64,000 nucleotides of DNA from Acetobacteraceae bacterium (GCA_022842185.1 JALHQB010000006.1:1-64000); one strand, 5' to 3'. Positions 52,525 to 61,811 are shown, counted from the stretch's first letter. Numbers and translations: made by a program. Notes: generated by a model not told the origin, from the letters alone.

Positions 52525-52771
52525 ACGAACCCCCGCGGCGGCATAGGTCTTGCATTGAAACCGTAAGAAATCTGCTTCGGGCGCCCGGCGGACATGCGCG
52601 CGCGCATGATCCGCCACGGCGGTCCCGGCCGGGGTCACATACGGCATGCTGACGGCCCGCGCGAGTCCTTTTTACGCCGATAGGGCAGTTGGCGTGTCCT
52701 AAATGGCGATGATATGAGCCGTTATCGAAACGACCAATCTGTGACGGTCGCAATACTGGACCGATTCGGAC

Positions 52772-53719
52772 CTAATACCCCGCCCCGGTCTTGCGCAGCC
52801 CGCCTCGCCGATACCGCGCCAGATAGGCCGGCGCCACGCCTTCGACCGCCTTGGGCGCGATGCCCAGTGCCGCCAGCCCTGCGGCATCTGCACCGACCAC
52901 ATTGTCCCGCTTGAGCAGCAGCAGCTGGTCGCGCGTCAGCGGCGGATTCGGCAGAAATTCGCCAAGCCTCGCCTGGAGGGCCACCAGCGCGTGCGGCAGC
53001 GCGACCATGCGCCGGCGGCGATGAGTGTGCTCCAGCACGAAATCCAGCACGTCCCGCATCGTCATCACCCGCGGGCCACCGAGTTCGAAAACCCGCCCCG
53101 GCGCATCGTCGCGCGTGATGGCCGCCAGCACCGCATCGGCCACGTCACCTACATACACCGGCTGGAACCGCGTCTGCCCTTCGACGACCGGCATGAAAGG
53201 CAGCATGGCGGCGAGGGCGCCGAAGCGGTTGAAGAACTGGTCATCCGCGCCAAACACCACCGAAGGACGCAGGATGGTCGCGGCGGGGAAGGCCGCGCGC
53301 ACCGCTGCCTCCCCTTCGCCCTTGCTGCGCGCGTACAGGCTTTCGCTGCCCGCATCCGCGCCGATCGCCGACACATGCACCAGCCGCCGCACGCCGGCCG
53401 CGGCCGCGAGGCGCGCCACCCGGCCGGCGCCTTCGGCCTGGATGCGCTGGAAATCGCCGGATTTCTTCTCGGACAGGATCCCGACCAGGTTCACCACGAC
53501 CGTCGCACCCGCAACGGCCCGCGCCACCGAGGCTTCATCGGTCACCGATGCGGCGATCGGCACGACCTGCGCCACATCGCCCAGGGTCCGGAGCTTGGCC
53601 GCCCGTTCGGTATCCCGCCCGGCGATGCGCACGACATACCCCGCCTTGGCCAGTCGCTGGACCACATGCCGGCCGATGAACCCCGCCCCGCCGAAAACCG
53701 TCGCCACCTGCTGGATCAT
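52772..53719 (-). CDS. NAD(P)-binding Rossmann protein, NDUFA9-like atypical SDR
   Basis: About 315 residues. The nucleotide motif is ATVFGGAGFIGRHVVQRLAKAG, followed by NLVGILSEKKSGDFQRIQAEG and HVSAIGADAGSESLYARSKG. This matches the complex I NDUFA9 subunit-like group of atypical SDRs in alphaproteobacteria. The Tyr-x-x-x-Lys dyad is present (YARSK). Whether it associates with respiratory complex I is unknown; no nuo genes are near. ATG 53719 (MIQQVATVFG) is preferred to the ATG at 53731. It lies downstream of no operon partner. Confidence 0.85.
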   Translation of the reverse strand: MIQQVATVFGGAGFIGRHVVQRLAKAGYVVRIAGRDTERAAKLRTLGDVAQVVPIAASVTDEASVARAVAGATVVVNLVGILSEKKSGDFQRIQAEGAGRVARLAAAAGVRRLVHVSAIGADAGSESLYARSKGEGEAAVRAAFPAATILRPSVVFGADDQFFNRFGALAAMLPFMPVVEGQTRFQPVYVGDVADAVLAAITRDDAPGRVFELGGPRVMTMRDVLDFVLEHTHRRRRMVALPHALVALQARLGEFLPNPPLTRDQLLLLKRDNVVGADAAGLAALGIAPKAVEGVAPAYLARYRRGGLRKTGAGY

Positions 53720-53903
53720 GCCGGACTCCATCCATGTTTCGCGCCGGGCTCAAAGGGCATCAGTGCCGCCCCTCCAGCCGTATGCCGCAGCCTACCAGAC
53801 GCGGTGCCGTGGCAGCAGGCGCCACGCCACGTCAACGATAAGTAGAACTGTCCTGCGCGCGGCTGCATAAGCACCACATTCGCGTTCTCAGGATTCGCCG
53901 CCG

Positions 53904-55133
53904 ATGATTTTGCTGTCCCATCTCCTTCGCCGCTTCGTGCGGCGCGGCCGGTTGAACGTGGTGGACCACGCGGGCGCCACCCATGGCTTCGGGTCCGGGC
54001 AGGACGGTCCGGAGGTCACCATCCGCCTGACAGACCGCGCGGTGGAACGCGAGATCTTCCTCAATCCCGAACTCAAGACCGCCGAGGCCTATATGGATGG
54101 GCGGCTGGTGATGGAAGGCGGCGCGCCGGTCTTCGACCTGCTGTACCTGTTCTCGATCAACCGATCCGGGCTGGCCGCGCATCCGGTGCAGCAGGCGCTG
54201 CGCCGCGCCTGGCGGTCGGTGCGGCGGCTCCAGCAGCGCAATCCGCTCGGCCTCGCGGCGAAGAACATCCGCCACCACTACGACATCCCGCCCGACTTCT
54301 ATCGGCTGTGGCTCGACCCCACGATGACCTATTCCTGCGCCTATTACCCCACGCCCGAGACATCGCTGCACGATGCCCAGATCGCCAAGCTGCGCCACAT
54401 TGGTGCCAAGCTGCGGTTGGAACCCGGCATGACGGTCGCCGAGATCGGGTCGGGCTGGGGTGCGCTCGGCACGTTCCTGGCGCGCACCTACGGCGTGACG
54501 GTCACCTCGGTGACCCTGTCGCCCGAGCAATGCGCCGTCGCCAGGCAGCGTGCCATCGATGAGGGCGTGACCGACCGCGTGGAGTTCCGCGAACTCGACT
54601 ACCGCGTGCTGGAGGGCACCTATGACCGCGTCGTCTCGATCGCCATGATGGAGGCGATCGGCATCGACGAATTCGATACCTATTTCCGCAAGATCAAGGC
54701 GCTGACCAAACCCGGCGGATTCGCGCTGGTGCATTGCATCGGGCGGATGTCCCCGCCCGGCACCACCGCGCCCTTCATCCGCAAATACATCTTCCCCGGC
54801 GGCTATGTGCCGGCGCTGTCGGAGGTCTTCGCCTCGCTGGAGCGCACCGGCACCTGGTGCGACGACTGCGAGAGCCTGCGCCTGCACTACTACTGGACCA
54901 TCAAGCACTGGCGGGAGGCTTATGACGCCCGCCGGGACGAGGCCGTGGCGATGATGGGCGACCGCTTCTGCCGCATGTGGGATTTCTACCTGGCTTCAGT
55001 GGAACTGGGCTTCCTGCACGGCTCCAACTTCGTCTTCCAGCTGTTGCTGTCCGACCGGCGGGACGACGTGCCGGTGCTGCGTGACTTCATCCAGGATGAG
55101 GAACGCAGGCTCGCCGACGTGGATGCGCGGTGA
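53904..55133 (+). CDS. cfa: Cyclopropane-fatty-acyl-phospholipid synthase
   Basis: 409 residues. Adds a methylene group from SAM across double bonds of membrane phospholipid acyl chains. The N-terminal lipid-binding domain includes FLNPELKTAEAYMDGRLVME. Then come NIRHHYDIPPDFYRLWLDPT and MTYSCAYYPTPETSLHDAQ. SAM motif I is AEIGSGWGALGTFLARTYG, followed by FIRKYIFPGGYVPALSEV and HYYWTIKHWREAY. ATG 53904. Single-gene unit followed by the tRNA-Leu gene. Confidence 0.95.
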   Translation: MILLSHLLRRFVRRGRLNVVDHAGATHGFGSGQDGPEVTIRLTDRAVEREIFLNPELKTAEAYMDGRLVMEGGAPVFDLLYLFSINRSGLAAHPVQQALRRAWRSVRRLQQRNPLGLAAKNIRHHYDIPPDFYRLWLDPTMTYSCAYYPTPETSLHDAQIAKLRHIGAKLRLEPGMTVAEIGSGWGALGTFLARTYGVTVTSVTLSPEQCAVARQRAIDEGVTDRVEFRELDYRVLEGTYDRVVSIAMMEAIGIDEFDTYFRKIKALTKPGGFALVHCIGRMSPPGTTAPFIRKYIFPGGYVPALSEVFASLERTGTWCDDCESLRLHYYWTIKHWREAYDARRDEAVAMMGDRFCRMWDFYLASVELGFLHGSNFVFQLLLSDRRDDVPVLRDFIQDEERRLADVDAR

Positions 55134-55160
55134 CGCCGGCCGACGCCCGCGACAGGGCGC

Positions 55161-55189
55161 TTGACGGGCCGCACCACCACGGGTAATTC
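55161..55189 (+). promoter_or_regulatory. tRNA-Leu promoter
   Basis: TTGACG (55161-55166), a 17-bp spacer and TAATTC (55184-55189), then a GC-rich discriminator, as expected for a stable RNA gene. The tRNA starts 33 bp downstream of the -10 box. Confidence 0.7.
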
Positions 55190-55221
55190 CCCGGCCCTCG
55201 CCGAAAGGCGCCGACCCCCTT

Positions 55222-55308
<87 letters not shown>

Positions 55309-55332
55309 CGTTTCTCCGGCGGACACGCCGCA

Positions 55333-55354
55333 TATCGGCCCCGGTGGGCCGATA
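55333..55354 (+). terminator. 9-bp hairpin after tRNA-Leu
   Basis: TATCGGCCC (55333-55341) pairs with GGGCCGATA (55346-55354) around CGGT. No T run. It could serve the tRNA and the convergent gene ending at 55371. Confidence 0.5.
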
Positions 55355-55370
55355 CACCGGCGCCGGTCGG

Positions 55371-55841
55371 TCAGGTCGGTTCCGCGGCGAAGACCTGGAA
55401 CATGTCGACGACCACCCGCCATCCCGAAGCCGAATTCTTCAGATACAGCATCGACCGGACACGCCGGCGCTGCGGCGGCTGGCCAGGGCGCGCGATCTCC
55501 ATCTCCCAGATCCAGATCACCACACCGGCCTCGGGGCCACCATCGGACCGCGCATTGACCAGCCGCATCGGCGGCTGGCCGGAGGCGAAGTTGCGCTCAT
55601 ACACCGCCCGGATTCGGTCACGTCCGTGCACGATCTGGCCTTGCGGGGTCATCAGCATCGATTGTTCGGAATAGAAGCCGGCGATCTGGGCGACATCCCG
55701 CGCCACGATCGCGGCGGCAAGCTGATCCATCAGGTCCTTCGGCGTCGCTGACCGGCCCTGGGCCTGGGCAGGGCGCATGCCGCCCAACATCGCTGCGCCC
55801 ACACCCACCGCGCCGCGTCGTGTCATCTGGATCGCCGACAT
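55371..55841 (-). CDS. Secreted SnoaL/DUF4440-like protein
   Basis: 156 residues from ATG 55841. A signal peptide with twin arginine (QMTRRGAVGVGAAMLGGMRP, ending AQAQ) suggests Tat or Sec export. The mature domain resembles the NTF2-like/DUF4440 group: LMDQLAAAIVARDVAQIAGF, MLMTPQGQIVHGRDRIRAVYERN, and a final SGWRVVVDMFQVFAAEP. Such proteins bind small ligands or act as isomerases; the role here is unknown. It is convergent with tRNA-Leu and divergent from the nrnC gene. Confidence 0.78.
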   Translation of the reverse strand: MSAIQMTRRGAVGVGAAMLGGMRPAQAQGRSATPKDLMDQLAAAIVARDVAQIAGFYSEQSMLMTPQGQIVHGRDRIRAVYERNFASGQPPMRLVNARSDGGPEAGVVIWIWEMEIARPGQPPQRRRVRSMLYLKNSASGWRVVVDMFQVFAAEPT

Positions 55842-56043
55842 TGTCCCGCTGACCTCACATGTCCTGGAAGTAATCTTGGGCATACCATAGCCGGAATATT
55901 TCGCCAGAAGAATTGACGCGGGACGTTCGGCGCAGGTCCCGGCGCCGATGCCGCTTCCCGCGTCCCCCAAACTGGTCTAGGGCCGCATGGCGGTAAGGAT
56001 GACCCGTCGCCGCAGACACCATCCACTGAAGGGCGTGCATACC

Positions 56044-56700
56044 GTGGGCACCACATTGTTCACCCATGCGGGCGTGACCATCCGCCTGCATCGCAACGAC
56101 CTGCCGGACGGGCTCGACCTCGGCCGCATCGTTGCCATCGACACCGAGACGATGGGCCTCAACCCGCATCGCGACCGGCTGTGCCTGGTGCAGCTGTCCT
56201 GCGGCGACGGCTCGGCGCATCTGGTGCAGCTGGTGCCCGAAAGCCTCGGCGGGCAGGGCTATGCCGCGCCGAACCTCAGGAAGATGCTCACCGACCCGGC
56301 GGTGACCAAGCTGTTCCACTTCGCCCGCTTTGATGTCGCGGCGCTGTATCAGTATCTGGGCGTCACCACCGCGCCGGTGGTCTGCACCAAGGTCGCGGCC
56401 CGGCTGGTGCGCACCTTCACCGACCGGCACGGGCTGAAGGACCTGTGCAAGGAACTGCTCGGCGTCGATCTGTCCAAGCAGCAGCAGACCTCCGATTGGG
56501 GCGCGCCGGAATTGACGCCGGAACAGCTCGCCTATGCGGCGTCGGACGTGCTGCATCTGCATGCGCTGTGGGCGAAGCTGGAGGGGCTGCTGAAGCGGGA
56601 AGGGCGGCTCGACCTCGCCGAGGGCTGCTTCCGCTTCCTGCCCACCCGCGGCAAGCTGGACCTGCTGGGCTACGACGATCCCGACATCCTGAACCATTAG
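56044..56700 (+). CDS. nrnC: NanoRNase C, DEDD 3'-5' exoribonuclease
   Basis: 218 residues. NrnC degrades very short RNA (2-5 nt) in alphaproteobacteria, replacing Orn. DEDD residues: VAIDTETMGL (Asp, Glu), KLFHFARFDVAAL (Asp) and LAYAASDVLHLHAL (Tyr and Asp). NPHRDRLCLVQLS and the C-terminal FLPTRGKLDLLGYDDPDI match the NrnC subgroup closely rather than RNase D proper, which is longer and carries an HRDC domain. GTG 56044 with GAAGGG 10 nt upstream is my start; GTG 56035 and ATG 55999 or 55987 are alternatives. Confidence 0.9.
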   Translation: MGTTLFTHAGVTIRLHRNDLPDGLDLGRIVAIDTETMGLNPHRDRLCLVQLSCGDGSAHLVQLVPESLGGQGYAAPNLRKMLTDPAVTKLFHFARFDVAALYQYLGVTTAPVVCTKVAARLVRTFTDRHGLKDLCKELLGVDLSKQQQTSDWGAPELTPEQLAYAASDVLHLHALWAKLEGLLKREGRLDLAEGCFRFLPTRGKLDLLGYDDPDILNH

Positions 56701-56855
56701 ACGGGGCCGCCCATGCCCGCGCGCGGGCGAAGCGGAAGCGCTTCCACGCCCGCGCGAACCGCTCCGGGACCGACCCGATCGACGGCGGATCGAAGGCGCC
56801 GGACAGCCATCCGGCCTTTGCGCCGCGGCGGCACGGGTGTCATAAGCGGGCCATC

Positions 56856-57524
56856 GTGAGACTGCTGTTCCACCTCCCCCTCTCTCCCTTCTCCCGCAAG
56901 GTGCGCTTGGCCCTGGCCGAAAAGCGCATCCCGTTCGACATGCGTGTCGAACGGGTCTGGGAAAGACGCGACGATTACCTGGCGATGAACCCGGCCTGCA
57001 CCGTGCCTGTGCTGCAGGAGGACAACGGCCTGACCATCGCGGATTCCACGGCGATCTGCGAATATCTCGACGAAGCCTATCCCGACACGCCGCTGCTCGG
57101 CCGCACCTTGGCCGAACGGGTGGAAGTGCGCCGCCTGGTCGCCTGGTTCGATGGCAAGTTCCACGCGGAAGTCGGGATGAACCTGCTGTATGAAAAGCAG
57201 ATGAAGCGGCTGATGGGGCGAGGCAATCCCGATGCCACGGCGATCCGCGCGGGCTACGCCAATATGCGGCCGCACCTCGAATATATCGGCTGGCTCGCCG
57301 AGACGCGGCCCTGGCTGGCCGGCACGTCGCTGACGCTGGCGGACATCTCGGCCGCCGCGCATCTCTCGGCGCTGGACTTCATCGGCGATCTCGACTGGAC
57401 GCTGAACGAAGCGGCGAAGGATTGGTATGCGCGGATGAAATCCCGCCCATCCTTCCGGCCGCTGCTGACTGACCGTGTCAGCGGCGTGGTCCCGCCCCCT
57501 CATTATGCGGATCTGGATTTCTAG
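56856..57524 (+). CDS. Glutathione S-transferase family protein
   Basis: 222 residues from GTG 56856. The thioredoxin-like N-terminal half has FHLPLSPFSRKVRLALAEKR with the active-site serine region and the PVLQEDNGLTIADSTAICEYL motif (cis-Pro and Glu-Ser for glutathione). The C-terminal helical half carries the N-capping box LTLADISAAAHLSALD. The substrate is unknown. No ATG is suitably placed. 155 nt after nrnC, same strand. Confidence 0.88.
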   Translation: MRLLFHLPLSPFSRKVRLALAEKRIPFDMRVERVWERRDDYLAMNPACTVPVLQEDNGLTIADSTAICEYLDEAYPDTPLLGRTLAERVEVRRLVAWFDGKFHAEVGMNLLYEKQMKRLMGRGNPDATAIRAGYANMRPHLEYIGWLAETRPWLAGTSLTLADISAAAHLSALDFIGDLDWTLNEAAKDWYARMKSRPSFRPLLTDRVSGVVPPPHYADLDF

Positions 57525-57534
57525 GAAAATCCTT

Positions 57535-57650
57535 GAGCGCCCAGCCGGCGGGCACCGCCTATCCGTGCGGCTTGCTGCGCGCCAGGCATCGGCGCACTGG
57601 GAAAGGGGTTGGTCTGGGCACGCTCGCGGGTCGAGGCGTGCCGCGATCCG
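57535..57650 (+). repeat. Family C intergenic repeat, degenerate copy C4
   Basis: Blocks CAGCCGGCGGG, ATCCGTGCGGCTTGC and GGTCTGGGCACGCTCGCG align in the same order with C1-C3, with substitutions and small indels between. It occupies the convergent gap between the GST and TPR genes. Confidence 0.6.
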
Positions 57651-57682
57651 TTGTCTTGCTCGTGCGGCGGCAGCGCCAGCGA

Positions 57683-58498
57683 CTACCGCCGCGCGGGCCC
57701 AGCCTCGATCAGCGCCATGTTCTGCGCGGCAAGGTCCGCCGCCCCACCGTCCGGCGCCAGCTCGATCACGCGTTCCCAATCGGACCGCGCGCCGGCCGCA
57801 TCCCCCTGCGCCTGGCGGATGATCCCGCGCTCCAGCAGCGCCTCGACATTGTCGGACTCCAGCCGAAGCGCCTGCGTCACGCTTTCCGCCGCCGGCGCCC
57901 AGCGTTCCAGCCGCCGCAGGGCCGCCGCGTGGATCACCCACGCCTCCGCGAGGTTCGGGTCGGCCACCACCACGCGTTCCACATCGGCCAGCGCTTCCGC
58001 CGGTCGGTCGAGTGCGAGTGACGCCAGGGCGCGTTCGGCCAGCAATTCCGGATCGGCCGGTGTCAACGCCAAGGCCAGCGTCAGCGCGGAATGCGCGCGC
58101 GCGGGGCGCCCGGCGGCAATCCAGGCTTCACCCGCCTGGCCGAACACCGCCGCGCGGGCCGCGATTCCCGCCTGGCTGCGGGTGGCGATGCGCTCCAGCG
58201 CCTCCGCCGCGCGCTCGGCCTCGCCCAGGGACAGCATGGCGAGCGCCGCGCAATGCGCGGCACCTTCGCCGCCACCCTCCATGCCCCAGGAATCGGCCAG
58301 GCTGCGGGCTCCATGGGGGTCCTCATCGAGCATCTGCAGGCAGCGTTCGTATTCCGGCGCATCCACCAGCCGCGGCGGCTCGGGCGGCGTGGGCAGCACT
58401 TCATCCGCGGTGGGGCCGGACAGCCACCACCACGCGCCGCCCCCTGCCGCGATCAGCAGCATCGCGGCCCCGGCCAGGAGGATGCGGAAGGGCGTCAT
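57683..58498 (-). CDS. Membrane-anchored TPR protein
   Basis: 271 residues. One N-terminal membrane segment (FRILLAGAAMLLIAAGGGAWWWL, residues 3-25) anchors a soluble helical domain. TPR units are clear in the second half: PELLAERALASLALDRPAEALADVERVV, then LAEAWVIHAAALRRLERWAPA, and VEALLERGIIRQAQGDAAGARSDW. The first cysteine-containing half (ERCLQMLDEDPHGARSLADS) is Sel1-like in places. Likely a periplasmic scaffold; partner unknown. ATG 58498, divergent from the next gene with 58 bp between. Confidence 0.8.
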   Translation of the reverse strand: MTPFRILLAGAAMLLIAAGGGAWWWLSGPTADEVLPTPPEPPRLVDAPEYERCLQMLDEDPHGARSLADSWGMEGGGEGAAHCAALAMLSLGEAERAAEALERIATRSQAGIAARAAVFGQAGEAWIAAGRPARAHSALTLALALTPADPELLAERALASLALDRPAEALADVERVVVADPNLAEAWVIHAAALRRLERWAPAAESVTQALRLESDNVEALLERGIIRQAQGDAAGARSDWERVIELAPDGGAADLAAQNMALIEAGPARR

Positions 58499-58556
58499 GC
58501 TATGCAATCTAGTGTCCGCTTCCGGACCGTGCCAGACCAGTGACGGAGGGGCGGCC

Positions 58557-59417
58557 ATGCTTCTGGTGATGGGCCTGGGCTATGCGGGACTGGCGACGGC
58601 GCGGCAGGCGCTGGCGGCCGGCCATGCGGTGCTGGGCACGGCGCGGGACCCCGCCACGCTGCCGGCACCCATGCATCCCCTGGCGATCCGATTCGCCATG
58701 GCGGGGGAGGCGATTCGCAGCGCCACCCACCTGCTTGTCACTGCGCCACCCGATGATGCGGGCGACCCGGTGCTCGCCACCCATCGCGCGCCGCTGGAGT
58801 CGGCACTCGCCGCCGGGACGCTGCGCTGGGTCGGCTATGTCTCCACCACCGGGGTCTATGGCGATCGCGGCGGCGGCCAGGTCGATGAAGCCACACCCGT
58901 CACCCCCGGCCAGCCACGCAGCCGCCGCCGGCTGGCCGCCGAGCAGGCCTGGGCCGAGGTCACCGCCGGGCGCGCGGCACTCGACTTGATGCGGGCCGGC
59001 GGGATCTACGGGCCGGGCCGCTCCGTCCTCGACAATCTGCGTACCGGCACGGCGGGGCGCGTGGTCAAGCCAGGTCACGCCTTCTCCCGCATCCATCGCG
59101 ACGACATCGGGTGGGCCGCGCTGGCCGCGATGGCGCAGGACCGCGCGCCCGCGCCGCGCGTGCTGCATCTGGTCGATGACGAAGCGGCGGACAGTGCCAC
59201 CGTGACAGAATACGCCGCGCGGCTGCTCGGCGTCGCGCCGCCGCCGGCCATCGCCTTCGAGGTGGCGCGCGCCACCATGTCGCCCATGGCGCTGTCCTTC
59301 TGGTCGGAGAATCGCCGCGTCGCCAATGCCGCGACCAAGGCCGCGCTCGGCATCGCCTGGCAGTATCCGACCTATCGCGAGGGCCTATCCGCCATCCTGG
59401 AGCAGGAGCGGCGCTAG
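58557..59417 (+). CDS. NAD-dependent epimerase/dehydratase-like protein (YeeZ type)
   Basis: 286 residues. The first strand reads MLLVMGLGYAGLATARQALAAG (variant Rossmann G-x-G-Y-x-G, typical of the YeeZ group). WVGYVSTTGVYGDRGGGQVDE carries the Ser/Tyr region, followed by MRAGGIYGPGRSVLDNL. The active-site lysine position appears altered, so enzymatic activity is uncertain. ATG 58557 with GGAGG upstream. Its last 33 nt overlap the convergent hydrolase gene. Confidence 0.85.
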   Translation: MLLVMGLGYAGLATARQALAAGHAVLGTARDPATLPAPMHPLAIRFAMAGEAIRSATHLLVTAPPDDAGDPVLATHRAPLESALAAGTLRWVGYVSTTGVYGDRGGGQVDEATPVTPGQPRSRRRLAAEQAWAEVTAGRAALDLMRAGGIYGPGRSVLDNLRTGTAGRVVKPGHAFSRIHRDDIGWAALAAMAQDRAPAPRVLHLVDDEAADSATVTEYAARLLGVAPPPAIAFEVARATMSPMALSFWSENRRVANAATKAALGIAWQYPTYREGLSAILEQERR

Positions 59418-60137
59418 GGTCTCGCCGAGTAGCGCGAGGTCCGCTGGCCGCGACAGCCGATGGTCGCCATCCTTGATCAGGTGGACGCGCACATCCGCCC
59501 CGGTCACCACCTCCGCGATACGCAGCGCATGCCGCCATGGCACATCCGGATCGCACTGCCCCTGCAGGATGCGCAGTGGCGCATCGATCGCCAGCGGGGC
59601 GCGCAGCAGCAGATGCCGCCGGCCATCCTCGATCAGCGCGCGGGTGATGGGGTATGGCGCGCCGTAGTCGCTCGGCCGCTGCCACAGCCCGTCGCGCTCG
59701 ATCGTCGCGCGGATGTCGGGCGTGAATTCCGCCCACATCAGATCCTCGGTGAAGTCGGGCGCGGGGGCGATGCCGACCAACGCGCGCACCGGGCTGCGGC
59801 GCGCCAACAGCAGCGCGATCCAGCCGCCCATCGACGACCCCACCAGGACCTGCGGACCCGGCGCCAGCGCCTCGATCACGCAGGCGGCGTCCTCCGCCCA
59901 GCGGCTGATCGTGCCGTCGGCAAAGCGCCCGTCCGAAGCGCCATGGCCCGAATAGTCGAAGCGCAGGAACGGCGTGCCGCGCGCCTCGCACCAGCCGGCG
60001 AGGAATTCCGCCTTGCTGCCGGTCATGTCGGAGTTGAAGCCGCCGAGGAACACCACGCCGGTGCCACGGCCCGCAAGGCGGCGCCAAGCGAGACGGGTGC
60101 CATCGCCGCGATCGAGGGTGCCGGTGAGTTCCTTCAT
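59385..60137 (-). CDS. Alpha/beta hydrolase, ABHD10-like
   Basis: 250 residues. The nucleophile elbow QVLVGSSMGGWIALLLA, RFDYSGHGASDGRF (oxyanion side), the acid in ILQGQCDPDVPW and the histidine in KDGDHRLSRP form an intact triad. The N-terminus GVVFLGGFNSDMTGSKAEFL resembles alphaproteobacterial ABHD10-like esterases. ATG 60137 is preferred to the one at 60143. The 3' end overlaps the convergent epimerase-like gene; upstream lies repeat locus A6. Confidence 0.88.
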   Translation of the reverse strand: MKELTGTLDRGDGTRLAWRRLAGRGTGVVFLGGFNSDMTGSKAEFLAGWCEARGTPFLRFDYSGHGASDGRFADGTISRWAEDAACVIEALAPGPQVLVGSSMGGWIALLLARRSPVRALVGIAPAPDFTEDLMWAEFTPDIRATIERDGLWQRPSDYGAPYPITRALIEDGRRHLLLRAPLAIDAPLRILQGQCDPDVPWRHALRIAEVVTGADVRVHLIKDGDHRLSRPADLALLGETLAPLLLQDGG

Positions 60138-60183
60138 GGGCACGGCGATGGGAGGGGCGCGAGACGATGTGGCGATGGTGCTG

Positions 60184-60570
60184 ATTGGAGAGGGGCGTCG
60201 CCCCTCTCCAAACCTCTCCCCACCAAAGGCTTAAGGCCTTTGGAAACCTTAACTTTGGTGCTGAACGCCGGCGGTGCGTGCCACGATGGATGACCCATTC
60301 TCGGCCATGGGGCGGGCACGGATTGCCCTGCGTGAAAGACGCCAAGCTCTCGCGGTCCAGGGGCCCGTTGGTCCCTGGCGGGGTGGTTTGGAGGGGCAGC
60401 GCCCCTCCAATATTCGCGCCCATTGGGCGCTGCCCTTCCAAGCCACCCCGCCAGCAGGCTGCGGCCTCCTGGACCGCACGCCCTGTGTCCCATGCCCAGG
60501 ATGGCACCGTGCTGCTTGAACTGGCCCGACACCATGGTTGGTTCGGAGAGGGGCGACGCCCCTGTCCGAG
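60184..60570 (-). repeat. Family A intergenic repeat, locus A6 (beta, alpha, alpha, part of beta)
   Basis: Beta module at 60184-60262 (GGAGAGGGGC / GCCCCTCTCC; CCAAAGGC / GCCTTTGG), alpha at 60339-60409, a second alpha on the other strand at 60423-60482 with an imperfect stem (CCAGCAGGC / GCCTCCTGG), and a beta end at 60540-60570. The composite fills the 445-bp gap before the FAH-family gene and ends 13 bp from that gene's stop codon. Confidence 0.88.
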
Positions 60571-60582
60571 ACACCCGCCGCC

Positions 60583-61749
60583 TCATGCCCGCGGCAACCC
60601 GCGTCGCATCAGCGACGCGAACAATGCCCCGGTCCCGAACACCCAGGCGGGGCATTCATCGGTCCGGTCCACCTCATTCACCAGCGCGCCGAGCCGAGGC
60701 GACGCCACGCGCACCACATCGCCTTCCTGGTGGGTGAACCCCATCCCCGCCGTGCCCCGGTCCTTCGAGGGCGAGAAGGGCGTGCCGAGATACAGCACCG
60801 CCCCGTCCGGATACTGGTGATGCGCGCCGATCATCTGGCCGACGATTTCGGTCGGGTCGCGGCTGATCGATCCGACCGCGCCGCGTTCCTCCAGCGCGAA
60901 GCCGTCGCGCCCGGAGATGGTCAGCGTGATCTCCGCCCGCCGAACGTCCTCCAGGCCGAAGCCCTCATCGAACAACCGGATCATCGGCCCGAGTGCGGCC
61001 GAGGCATTGTTGTCCTTCGCGCGGCCGAGCAGCAGCGCGGACCGCCCTTCGACATCGCGCAGGTTCACGTCGTTGCCAAGGGTCGCACCCTGGATGCGGC
61101 CGCGACTGTTGACCACCATCACCGCCTCGGGTTCCGGATTGGACCATTCGGATTTTGGATGCACGCCGACCTTCGAACCCGTGCCAACCGCGGCCATCGG
61201 CGGGCATTTGGTGAAGATCTCGGCATCCGGGCCGATGCCGACTTCAAGGTACTGGCTCCACCAGCCTTTCTCGACCAGCGCGGCCTTGACCTTCATGGCT
61301 TCCGCGCTGCCCGGTACCAGCGCGGCCAGGTCGTCGCCGATGATGGCGCGGACCTCGCCGCGCACCGCCTCGGCGCGCGATGCATCGCCGCGGCAGCGTT
61401 CCTCGATCACCCGTTCCAGCATCGACCGCACATAGGTGACGCCGGCGGCCTTCACCGCCTGCAGGTCGATCGGCGCCAGCAGGTACGGCTTGGCGGGATC
61501 GCGCGCGTCATGGGCGGAATTGGCGAGCAGCGCATCGAGGTCGAGCCCGAGCGGGGCGCCCTGGTGGCGAATGCAGGCGGCCGCCGTGTCGTTCTCCATC
61601 CAACGCGCCATGGTGCCGAAGGCGGGCGTCATGTCGAAGGCGGCGGCGCCGATCCAGCCGACGATGCAGGGGCCGTCGGCGGTCATCATCCGCGCGGCGA
61701 AGGCGCCTTTTGCGAAATCTGCCGGCAGGCAGGTGCGGTCCAGTTGCAT
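60583..61749 (-). CDS. Fumarylacetoacetate hydrolase family protein
   Basis: 388 residues. The FAH fold covers the middle and C-terminal part: VTYVRSMLERVIEERCRGD, KCPPMAAVGTGSKVGVHPKS, WSNPEPEAVMVVNSRGRI and LGNDVNLRDVEGRSALLLGRAKDNNASAALG, with acidic metal ligands. Members of this longer subgroup include sugar-acid dehydratases such as 2-keto-3-deoxy-arabinonate dehydratase; the substrate here is open. ATG 61749 (MQLDRTCLPADF). It lies between two family A loci and may be read with the upstream receptor gene. Confidence 0.85.
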   Translation of the reverse strand: MQLDRTCLPADFAKGAFAARMMTADGPCIVGWIGAAAFDMTPAFGTMARWMENDTAAACIRHQGAPLGLDLDALLANSAHDARDPAKPYLLAPIDLQAVKAAGVTYVRSMLERVIEERCRGDASRAEAVRGEVRAIIGDDLAALVPGSAEAMKVKAALVEKGWWSQYLEVGIGPDAEIFTKCPPMAAVGTGSKVGVHPKSEWSNPEPEAVMVVNSRGRIQGATLGNDVNLRDVEGRSALLLGRAKDNNASAALGPMIRLFDEGFGLEDVRRAEITLTISGRDGFALEERGAVGSISRDPTEIVGQMIGAHHQYPDGAVLYLGTPFSPSKDRGTAGMGFTHQEGDVVRVASPRLGALVNEVDRTDECPAWVFGTGALFASLMRRGLPRA

Positions 61750-61811
61750 GCGTTGTTTCCCCCGATCGGTGCAGGCTGGCGCGTGGCGCGGGTGCTGCCA
61801 AGGGGGGGTGC

